From assembly GCF_025698545.1 (NCBI RefSeq), contig NC_068571.1:48889733-48953732 (forward strand): DNA of 64,000 nt, given 5' to 3'. A program made the position numbers and the translations under genes. Numbering within the stretch: the stretch's first letter is position 1; each line of letters starts with the position of its first letter. Source of the stretch: Gossypium raimondii. Taxonomy: Eukaryota > Streptophyta > Magnoliopsida > Malvales > Malvaceae. Under the pieces are notes generated by a model. That model did no database searches, was not told where the DNA came from, and worked only from the letters and a program-made list of their open reading frames with translations. This document shows, piece after piece, positions 1 through 9,763 of the stretch.

Positions 1-2025
1 CTCCGTCGAACAAATAAAAATGGTAAGGGTTAATTTTAATTTTTGAATATTATTTAAAATTTTTCTTTTATGTAATTTTAATTAATTTTTATTTTATAAC
101 TTTTTATAACAGTCTGTAGATCGAGTGTTACAATATTATATTCGTAACATGTCTGGTCCTCCATCACTGTTGATAGAAAATTATTTGAGGGAAGCAAGTT
201 TTTGGCACGTGGCCACTATAGGCTAGGGGTGCAAGTTGGACCCGAAACTCATCAGCACATTAATAGAGAGGTGGAGACCCAAGACGCACACATTCCATCT
301 TCCATGCAGAGAGTATACCATTACTTTGGAGGACGTGCTGTTACAATTGGGATTGCCGGTGGATAGGTCTGCACTCACCGGGTCCGTTCAATCTGTTGAT
401 TGGGGAGTCGTATGCTACGATCTTTTGGGTGCGATTTCGGATAATATTTACGGAGGCCGGATCGAGATGGGCTGGTTACGAGACACATTACTGGAGCCGG
501 GGAATGATTCGACTAAAATAGAAAGAATATGATATGCTCGGGCATATATCCTTGAGATGATTGGAGGTTATTTGATGTCGGACTTGTCACGAAACCTCGT
601 ACATCTGAGGTGGCTGCTGAAACTCGTTGATTTTAGAGTAGTTGGCGAATTTAGTTGGGGGTCTGTTGTGTTAGCAACATTATACCGGGAGATGTGCGAG
701 GTGACGCCACCAAATAAAGCCAAAATCGGAGGTTGTCTATCACTACTACAATCATGGGCTCGGTTTCACTTTCCATTTTTACGTCCTCGAGTGAACCACC
801 CATATACATTCCCACTCATAACGAGATAAAATTTATATTTGATTTTACAATTATTACATAAATTTAAAATATAATTGTATGCTAAAATTTTATTTAATTA
901 GGTGGAACCATTCGACGAGTTATGTTGGAATACCTACCGCTCTTGAAGATATATGGCTTCTATTAGACCAACGGTCGGAAGCAGAAGTACTTATTAAATA
1001 AAATATAAATGCATAAAATAGTCGTTTCATATTTAGTATTTAGTATTATGTATATAACTAATATTTTTATCACGTTCATATAGTTTCAATAGACACCATA
1101 CTAGGATCTGGCAATTCGGGTAGTAATTTCGGATGAATTCTTTCAAAATCTGAAAATTTGGTATGTTAAGGTCCCATTGGTTAACTATGCTACTGTCGAG
1201 ATACACTAGACGGATAGAGTGTTGTGGCAATTTGGATTGTGACAACCGATTCTTGAGGCACCTGAGGTGCTTGATGATGAGCACAAAATTAACTTACGGC
1301 AAATGAATACGAATTGGTCAGTATTCTTCTCGAAATATATCAAAATTTAGGAAAATCGGTATGATCATATACCTAGTCGCGAACCGATCATCTTTCTAAA
1401 GTTAGCATGCGTGCCGGATTACATGCCATGACTTAGGATCCATGGCAAGTCATATTTACTGTCAGAAGAGCAGAGGCGTCAGAAAATTCATGTCGAAAGG
1501 GAACAATGGGGTCATTTAAATCCAAGGAGAATGGATGACGGTATGGGCCCATCAACAGCGCCCACACAATTAATAGGCCTAACGCCTCAACCGACGACAC
1601 CCACACTACAACCCCTTCAAATTATGTTAGGTGCGTATCCTAACCTTTATATGTACCCTAAACCTTATATGTTTCCTTTTCCCAGTCCTATGATAGGTTG
1701 GAATGCATAGCCCAGTGCATCTCCTTTCTCGATGACTCCGATTCAACCCCCGATATATAGGCCATCATTACTGGAGAGATCACACGAGGCATCGTCTGGG
1801 AGCTCATCTCATTACCAATCCTCATAGCCTTATGGGATTCAAACATTTCCGTCGTTGGTGATGCAAACACCTCCACATTCTTTATTCTATCAAGGTAGGT
1901 CATCCTCCCAACACCCATAACCGGAGCAACCACAACCCCCATCGAGAGCTGAACCAAGGAGAAATTCAACGCATAATCATCGACCACCCCCATGTGGCAC
2001 TGATTCCAACCGTCACATACATTGA
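1..2025 (+). pseudogene. Plant mobile domain (PMD / MAIN-like) pseudogene, 5' truncated by window
   Basis: The translation matches the transposon-borne plant mobile domain family (often annotated serine/threonine phosphatase 7 long form homolog). Visible blocks are ENYLREASFWHVAT, ERWRPKTHTFHLP, LEDVLLQLGLPVD and SLLQSWARF, followed by a Pro/Thr/Met-Tyr-rich tail. An exon ends at 22 (GT donor at 23), an acceptor AG lies at 111-112, and further introns lie at about 830-900 and 990-1083. In-frame stops are at 224-226, 530-532, 1090-1092 and 1102-1104, and a TAG follows GWNA near 1710. The donor after the LITR-type sequence near 830 reads AT instead of GT. The gene begins upstream of the window. 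PMD proteins of hosts act in silencing and meristem maintenance; this transposon copy is dead. Confidence 0.8.
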
Positions 2026-5000
2026 TTTTTTTAAATATATTTGTACAAAATTTTTTATATTATTTCATTTAATAAAATAAAAGTAGTTTTTAATATTTTA
2101 ATAGTAAATTATTTTTATATTTTTATTTAATAAAATAGAAGTTCTTTTGAATAAGGCGATAGAAATAATGCAACATAGTTTCATTACAGCAATTATCAAT
2201 TATTTCGGTTTGGACATGATCGAACTGTATGACCTGGGTTCCTACACCATCCGCACAACTTCTGCTGGTTCGTTCTTTCCCGGATATCAATATTATTACG
2301 TTTCGACCTTTTGGTTTACGACGTAATTCTCTATCGGGTAACAACTTAAACAGAGTAAGTGAAACAGATGGCCACTTACGTTCATCGGGGACCGTTGGGA
2401 ATACGTGTCTCCACACATTGTACATGTATTCTATTTTGTACACTTCGTCAACATATCTCATGGGATCCAAATGGAGATTTTGACAAGCTGCAATTGCATC
2501 AGCGCATGGATAACAAAGTGCGTCAAACGTCCCAAAGTCGTAAGTCCTATTTCCTAAGTGCACACGATATTACTCGCCGGTAATACCTTGGTTTGGTCTG
2601 TCAAACTTGGTCACACGAAACCATTGGTTGTCGCAATCGTGACACACTACGTACATGGTGTTGGCTCACGCATCTGCCTTGTTAATTTCTTGCAATACCT
2701 TCTAGAATCATATATGGTCTCCCTGCATTTGGCATTTATAACTCACTGCTCGCTTTGGAAATAGTGCCGCCAAACAAAAATATGTCTCTCACACAGCTGA
2801 GGTTATCGGCAAATGACGCGTTCCTTTTAGAATAGAATTTATGAATTCAGCCAGGTTTGAGGTCATATGACCATGTCGTAGGCCCCATTGTATGCTTTTG
2901 TCCGCTGTTCGAAAGGTATGTTACAGAGGTAGTCTGCCACTTATTCGTTAATTGAACGCAAAATCGCCAACATCTCATGAAAATGACCCTTATTGATTTC
3001 GTACCCTGCCAATATAAGTTGATAGCGAAAATTACATACCACTATTCTATTCAGAATAAATTGAATATTACAAACAAATTTATATTAATAGAGATTAAAT
3101 ACTCATGTTGCTTACTTGTCGTTGTTCAATAGTAGACCGATATCGCCCGTAGTAGTTAGACGTAACGTGCCTTAGACAATACCGATGGTGTGTGCGATCC
3201 CATAGGCTTCCCTGTCGCTCAATTGCGGCTAGTATTCCAATGCCCCGATTCGATATAATGCAGATATCTTGTTGAGGGCATACATGTCTCCTTAACCTAG
3301 AAAGAAAAAAATCTCAGTTATCACCTGACTCCCCCAGTGTTATTACAAACGCAATTGGAAGGACTCTCCCACTGCCATCTTGTGCCACAACTAACAATAG
3401 CTGATGGGTATATCTACCATACATAAAGGTACCGTCAATTTGTACCAATGGCTTGCAGTACACAAATGCGTCGTTGTAATACGTAGGGCTCGTTTCAAGG
3501 TCAGTTATGCAACCTGAGACGTACCTCTCTAGCACCTGACACCACTGTCACACCTCATTATATGAAGCGTCTCACCCACAATGCATCTTTTTTAACACCT
3601 TCTACTTAGCTATCCAAGTCTTGCGGAAAGAGGGCGTGTACCTCAATTGGCTATGAATATTGATAATTAAGACCAACATAGAAGTCCTGGGATCTACCTT
3701 CACCATCGGTAGTATTAAGCTAGCTATTATACCTGAATCCATCTTGGGATGATCTTGTGAAACACAATTCGTTAAATAATGCAACATTAAGCAATAATAT
3801 TATTATTCAGAAACCCTAAACACTTAGTGATACTGTACCGGCAACATAAGTATGTGGACCTTTGTACTTTTTTATCTCACATGAGCCTGTCTTTTTCTTA
3901 ACTGAAGCCATGATTTTCCATGAACATGTACCATCTTACACTGCACACTTGGCCTCAAACTTCTCGAATTTGGATTTAACAACATTGTAGTTAACCTCGT
4001 GATTGATGCTATGTTGTTTTAATGCATCAAGAAAATTGTCTTTACTGAAAAACTCCTTACCAACTTCCAATTCACCCGAATCCAATGGCGAAATTATACG
4101 GTCACGCCTTCTGTGTGGTAGCTCTAGAAACTCCAACGTATCATCTGCCGATATATCGACATTATGTATGTGAGCTAGAGACGGGTACACCCTAAATCGT
4201 GGATCTTCTTCTTCTTCTTCATCTGAATCCCCTTCAACTTCTTTAGGTTCAGATAGAATAGGCTTCGGTTCAGAAAATAATACAACTTTTGTACCATGAG
4301 GGTCGGGCTCTCGAGGTGGATCCACATCGGACACATCATCCAACCCACCATCATCTGCAATGTACGAGGTCCCCTCACCGGTGGACGTTGTAGGGAGTAT
4401 ATCATCCCTTCTTCTGGACGTTTCATAACGTCCCCAATCAGACGTGGATTGCCAACCACTAGAAGTTGATGTCATTCCCCAATACGTATTTCCAGCATCG
4501 AACATCTACCCACCAATGTGCATGTCCTATCCACTAACCGAGTGTTGTGCAGGAGTTGTGTATTCCATACTGCTACCAAATACAAGCGCTTCTGTGTTCT
4601 GCCTCCCATTAATAGAGTGTCAGGTAGGGGTCGTGTATTTCTCTTGAGATACAGTAGATGTTGAAGTCAGAAATACTTCATTTGAGGATGAAAATTGTAC
4701 ATATAACTCAAGATAGAGTGATCCACTAACGAGATAAGTCTGCACCATCGCCTTCAAGTTACGACTATAATAGCCTAAATTTTCAATGGTAACGGAAACG
4801 ATGATTTGAAGTCACCAATTCTGATGAGTAAGCTCATAAATTTTATTATTTAGTATTTACGAGTTAAATGTGATTTTAGAAAGATTTGTGAAATAATGAT
4901 TTGAGTTTACAAGGAATTATTAGGTTAATTGGCTTTGAAAATGGGATATCGAGACCTTGATTATATAAACCGGGCTGTAAATATTTTTATAAATATTTAC

Positions 5001-6095
5001 GAAGTGTCATTAAGGTATTATTAAAGTTTCTTTAGAAATTTTATCGTTTTGATAGTTAATTAATTAAAAAGGACTAAATTGAAAAAGGTGTAAAACTTGC
5101 TAAAATGATTAAATAGCATAAATGGTAAATAATGGAGGACTAAAAGGGCAATTAGACACCCAAGGAATGGCTGAGGTGGCATAAGCAGAAAAAAATCTTG
5201 GAATTAGGTGATTTAAGGGCAAAATTTTAAATTTTGTGAAATTAAGCTTAAATAAAAAGAAATCTAAAGATTTCTCGGCAATTCTTCTTCAATTCTCAGC
5301 CAAAAATAGCCATTAAAGATATTTTCAAGTTGGTTTTTATATTTTTACTTCATGTAAGTTTAATTCTTGCTTTTCTCTTGAAATTTTTATGTTTTTGAGA
5401 CTTTTACAATTAGGTCCAACTATCTATTTCATTAGTTTTTGATATTATGGGTAATTTTAAAGTTACCATTGATGAGTGTTGGATGTTTATAATTAATTAA
5501 CATGGATTTGAAGCTTTAATTTTGTTAAATGATGATTTTATCAAGAAATTTCAATAGAAATTGATTTTAAGACCTAATTGTAAAAAAGATTAAATATTAG
5601 GGTTTGACATTAAATTCTGTTTATCAAAGGTTGTGTAATAGCTTGTAATATTTAGATAAATTGTTAATTGAGAAAATTTAGCTCATTTGATGAGTTAATT
5701 GGTAAGGGACTAAATTGAAAAAACTGTAAAAGTTGGGTAATTGTGTAATTTTGAAATTTAAAGGGTATAAATTGTGAAGTGGACTGAAATTGAAATATAT
5801 GGTAATGAATGAAAAAAATTTTCTTTTTAGATCAAGAGCTCGTAGATTAACGAGAAAAAAGAAAATTAGTCGAGTAGTCTCTGAACTATTACCAGTTTTA
5901 TAATCCAACCCAAGTAAGTTCATATGGTTAAACTTTCATGATTATTAGTTAATTTAGGAATGGTATAATGTATTTATTCATTTTTTTTTGAAATTAAGAT
6001 TATTGTAAAAGTATGAAAATTGAATTGAATGTATAAAATGAGTAGAACGTAAGATTGAGTACAATCGTTCTGTGGCAAAGAATGAATTGATGGAT

Positions 6096-6360
6096 AAGAC
6101 CATGGTTAGACCATGGAAGTGTTTAAATGTAAGACCATAACTAGGCTATGGAATTTTAATGAAAAGACCATAACTAGGTTATGACACTTTGAATGTAAGA
6201 CCATGGTTGGACCATGACAGTATATATATGTAAGACCATAGCTGGGCTATGGCATTCTGATGATAATATCATAACTGGGTTATGACACTACAAATGTAAG
6301 ACCATGCCAGGGCCATGGCAATGCATGTGTAAGACCATAGTTGGACTATAGCACAAAAAG
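6096..6360 (+). repeat. Eight-unit hairpin minisatellite inside LTR A
   Basis: Units start at 6096, 6131, 6164, 6197, 6232, 6265, 6298 and 6331, with period 33-35 bp. Each begins AAGACCAT (one decayed to AATATCAT) and contains a 7-bp inverted repeat around a 3-nt loop (TAG, TGG or AGG). Arms are CCATGGT/ACCATGG, CCATAAC/GCTATGG, CCATAAC/GTTATGA, CCATGGT/ACCATGA, CCATAGC/GCTATGG, TCATAAC/GTTATGA, CCATGCC/GCCATGG and CCATAGT/ACTATAG. Three units pair perfectly and the other five have one mismatch each. The two arms change together between units. Confidence 0.9.
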
Positions 6361-6574
6361 AACGATGTACTCATATCCGTAAGCCATTCTTTGATTCAGA
6401 AAGAAATGGTAAAAGACTTATGCGATTGAATTGAAAGAATTATAGATTATTATTGATATTGATCTGAAGGAAGTGTGTTTATTGATTATATTGTAATTGA
6501 CAGGAAAAAATGTATAATTTATTTAAAATTTAATTTATTATATTAAGTTCAGTAATATCAATGTTTAACCTATT

Positions 6575-6587
6575 GAACTTATTAAGC
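6575..6587 (+). other. LTR box GAACTTATTAAGC
   Basis: A 13-bp box located downstream of the tandem array in LTR A. The same sequence with one base different (GAACTTACTAAGC) occurs in LTRs B, C and E at comparable places. Its function is unknown to me; it could be a promoter or RNA-processing element of the retroelement. Confidence 0.6.
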
Positions 6588-7009
6588 TTCATTATGCTTA
6601 CTCGTGTTGTTTAATATTTTTGTAGATTAACGTATAATCAGGAGATCGGATCAACACATCAAGCTACACTATCCAGTTTAATCCGGTAGTTTTTACAATG
6701 TAAATTTTGGTTTATATGGCATGTATAGAGTTGAATTGGCAATGATATAATTTGAAATGTGGTTATGAATGATATATATATTGTATGTATTTTTATGTAA
6801 TTAGTAGTAGACTTTGATAAACCAATGAGATGGATTAAATAGGTAAGTTTAAGTATTTGAGTATTTAGGATGTATGTCATGCTTAAAATGTGATATTTGG
6901 CTTGAGTTAATTGCTTGTTTGGGATGTATTGAGCTATTAAAATGTTGTGTATAGGGTCATATCATAATGGGTGAGAAAAGTGGCCTTAAAATTGCCTATT
7001 TTCGTCCAT

Positions 7010-7330
7010 ACGAGCTGAGACACGGGTGTGTGTCTCATACACAGCCTAGTACATAGGCGTGTGGTTTGGCCGTGTGTCCCCTGCATCTTTAAAATTGAGA
7101 AAACAGAATGCTCAGATATTTTCACACGGCCTAGCACACGGGCGTATAGCTTGGCCGTGTAAGCCCTGCACCTTAATTTTATAAATTAGTTACCCACACG
7201 GCTTGACACACGGGTGTGTGACTTGGCCGTGTGACCTAAGTTAGAGAGTTACACGGGTAAGGACATGGGCTGGGACACGACCATGTGCCTCATATCAAAT
7301 GCCCACACGGCCTAAGACACGAGCGTGTGT
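7010..7330 (+). repeat. ACACGG/CCGTGT dyad repeat field in LTR A
   Basis: Irregular repeats of ACACGGCCTAGCACACGG-, GGCGTGTG- and TTGGCCGTGT-like segments. ACACGG and its complement CCGTGT alternate, giving many possible hairpins. A matching field lies in LTR C at 53575-53815. Confidence 0.75.
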
Positions 7331-8074
7331 CCCTTGCTTCTAAGAAAATTTTTGAGATTTTAGGAAAAATTCCCTGAGTACCCAGTTCAATCCCAATTCA
7401 CTTCCAAGGTGAATATTGGGACTCGAGGGTCTATCTAAGGGACAATATGAGTGTTATATGATTGATTCTTAATACGTGTAACAAAAGTTGAGAAATGTTC
7501 ATATTTAATTCGTAAAGTCTGGTAATGTTTCGTAACCTTGTTCCGGTGACAGATAAAGGTTAAGGGTGTTACAACGATCACCTTTGATATCAAATGAGTC
7601 ATATGTCACAGGATCAATCGAAGCACAAAATCGATACTTAATAGAAGAAACCCTCATTGGCGTTTTTCCGAAGAATTTGCGCCTAATTCTTTTACGAAGT
7701 TTTGTCAAATTTATATTCTGGTTAAAAACCAGTCGCGTTTTGTTCTCCGATAAAAAACAACGCCGTTCTCAGTGTCACGGATTTCACCATCATAGTAAAT
7801 AATAGCACTAATACGTTCACTTATCTTCAATTTCTATTCTACTTAGCCTTTTTAATTTTTATTGCTGTAACTTATGCAACCTGATAAAGAAATTTGGCTC
7901 ATTTATAGCCTAAGGCCAAACAGGAACTAATGTAGAAAAAGAGCGTCCACGTAGAAGCTTTTTTCATCAATTTTGCTGATAGTGCATCCTGCTTGAAGCG
8001 TTTTTGACACTATTTGTTCAGAACCGTCTTCTCAAAATTATTTTTTCAAGAACTACTGTAAAAAAAATCCTTAT

Positions 8075-8325
8075 TGTCAATACAATTTTTCCTAAACCTA
8101 AACACAAACTTATTTTTAAAAAACTCTAAACCCTAATTTAATTAATTTATTTAAAACCCCTAAAATCTAATTTAATTATTTTTTAAAAAACACATAACCT
8201 TGATTTATTTTTTAAAATCCCTAAACCTTAAGTTATTTTAACCCTAACCTACAACCCCAACCCTAAAATAGTTTAACAAAACCCTAACCCTAAACCCTAA
8301 CATCTTAAAACCCTAAATCAAAAAA
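8075..8325 (+). repeat. Degenerate telomere-like AACCCTAA tract
   Basis: Multiple short AAACCCTAA / AACCCTAACCC runs are interspersed with AT-rich sequence in the right subterminal part of the MULE. There is no continuous (CCCTAAA)n array, so this is not a true interstitial telomere. Confidence 0.5.
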
Positions 8326-8590
8326 TCCTAGGGACTAAACATGCAAAAAGCCATAACTTAGAAAAACACGGAGCAAATCGCGTCCATGTCAGCGCTTTTT
8401 TGTGCTGACATGACAAAATCGTTCTCCTAGGAGCGCGTTTTGCTGAAATTTCTCTAAAAAATGCTCTTACATGGATGCGTTTTATCATTTTCGGCCATTT
8501 GTGATAAATAATATAAAAGTCGGCCAATTTCCATAAATAAACTTTGAAAAGGGACTTTATAGATAAAATAGTCCCTTGCTTTGCTTCCGT

Positions 8591-9763
8591 CTTTTTCAAC
8601 CAATCTCTTACTCTTCGGGAAGATATCCGAATCGTAAATAAATAAAAAGCAACTGTCGCGTCGAAGTACCACGATTGGATGATGGGATAGTAATGGCAGT
8701 AGTCAAATGGTGGTTGAGTCCCCACTAAATCCATTTCCCAAAATTATTATTATTATTATGAGAATCTGCTAATTTTGGGCAAAGCTGATCTGTGATATGT
8801 TAAAGCAAGCAAGTATATGGACGCTCAAATCTTGAATTAATTAAGTGGAAGGAAAAGATATACATTAACATTTGCTGGGGATGAAGCGCGTTGAATGGAT
8901 GCTCAAACATTCCAAAAACCCTGACTTCCACCCCCTTAGTATCAGGCGGGATTGATTGATTAGGGACCGCACTTAAACCCAAATTCAAACAAGTCATGGT
9001 GGGTATTGTCTGCCTTATTTAATATTAATTAATTACTTAATACCAAAAGTAAATGGAAACAAAAAGAATTCCTTCTTCTTCTCGCTCATGAATTGGCCTT
9101 CAATTAAGTAATCGGGGTGGGCCTTTCAATAATTTGAGAAAAAGTCAATTTCTTTTTGTATTTTTTGAATTTTAAAATTTAAATACTAATTAAAATTAAA
9201 ATATTAGGATTAACGTTGGAAAGATGAAGAATGTGAAAATGGTGTGAGTCGTTGGGTTGCGGTGCATGTGAGGCGGACGCTTTTCTCAGCATAATCTCAA
9301 CTGAAGGTTAGAAGTTTGGAGAAAAAGGGAAGGAAATCCTGATTTCACATTTAAATAATATTAATGTGAGAAAAGAAGACCGAAACTTGTGCAGTTTCTT
9401 CTGTTCATCCCTGCCTTCATTACAGGGCTGTTTGTCTCATGCCACCGGCTGCAGCAAGTTAAAGCTATACAGGTTGAAACAGTATCGGTATTTCAGAGAA
9501 CCGGTTAAGCGCGTTTCCGGTGTAACAGACAATAAAATATTTGGAAATCAATGTTTTCCATTCATACATAAATTAAATAAACAACAAAAGGCCCGCTCTT
9601 CCTCTTTCTCTTTCTACTACTTGTTTCTTATTTCATCTTTTTCTCTTACTTTGATGTTGTAAAACTTCATAAATATTCTTTCTTGATTATTTTCATTCCA
9701 TTTTATTCAAATCCCATTCTTCGCTGCGAAGAAGAAGATCTCGTTTTTTTTTCTTTTGGTAAT
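8591..9763. other. Upstream region and probable 5' UTR of the SKU5-like gene
   Basis: No protein-coding gene recognised. An (ATT)n run lies at about 8741-8758. A 98-codon open frame at 9366-9662 has no family resemblance and overlaps the likely promoter/leader. CT-rich sequence (9595-9760) immediately before the ATG looks like a plant 5' UTR. Confidence 0.5.

Larger units (their letters stand above)
4766..7573 (+). mobile_element. Solo LTR A (gypsy-type), inserted in the MULE transposase
   Basis: About 2.8 kb without coding capacity. The right end is GGTGTTACA; the left end TATAATAGCC is a decayed TGTAACAGCC. The sequence is flanked by ACGAC (4761-4765) and ACGAT (7574-7578), a 5-bp target duplication with one change. 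The MULE reading frame is interrupted exactly here. No internal gag/pol or second LTR is present, so this is a solo LTR. It carries the hairpin array (6096-6360), the GAACTTATTAAGC box (6575-6587) and an ACACGG/CCGTGT repeat field (7010-7330). The first 300 bp resemble the terminal part of LTR B read on the minus strand. Confidence 0.8.
2123..7810 (-). pseudogene. mudrA-like MULE transposase pseudogene split by a solo LTR
   Basis: Read on the minus strand from about 7810: an N-terminal mudrA-type segment (YYDGEIRDTENG, then LRKRIRRKF, SSIKYRFCASIDPVTYDS) is shifted one frame at a poly-T run near 7750. It is then cut at 7573 by the LTR and resumes at 4765. Next come an acidic linker (DSDEEEEEDPRF, about 4200), the mudrA DNA-binding-like region (KDNFLDALKQHSI, about 4000), a SQDHPKMDS block (about 3740), the DDE core start LVQIDGTFMYGRY (about 3430), and a C-terminal SWIM zinc finger (2450-2530). 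The SWIM finger reads YDFGTF...YPCADAI where CxC...CxH is expected, so two Cys and the His ligand are lost. Several stops and frameshifts separate the blocks. The 3' end faces the PMD pseudogene 100 bp away. Confidence 0.8.
1..8590. mobile_element. Mutator-like element (MULE) with PMD gene, left end outside window
   Basis: This stretch reads as one old MULE. A mudrA-like transposase pseudogene lies on the minus strand (2123-7810) and converges on a plant-mobile-domain pseudogene on the plus strand (1-2025). The right-hand non-coding part (7.9-8.6 kb) has repeated GCGTCCA/AGCGCTTTTT-type motifs and degenerate telomere-like AACCCTAA tracts, and probably contains the right terminal inverted repeat. 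I could not define the element end or a 9-bp target duplication, because the left terminus is outside the window. A solo LTR (4766-7573) was inserted later. Both genes have several disabling mutations, so the element cannot be autonomous. The right border at about 8590 is approximate. Confidence 0.65.

Noticed and set aside
8075-8325. Interstitial telomere
   Set aside because: Only scattered AACCCTAA units in AT-rich MULE sequence, no continuous array.
8318-8997. Minus-strand frames of 65-138 codons next to the MULE
   Set aside because: No recognisable domain; overlap the telomere-like and terminal-repeat region of the element.
9366-9662. 98-codon open frame upstream of the SKU5-like gene
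   Set aside because: No family resemblance; sits in the promoter/leader and is composed of CT-rich leader sequence.
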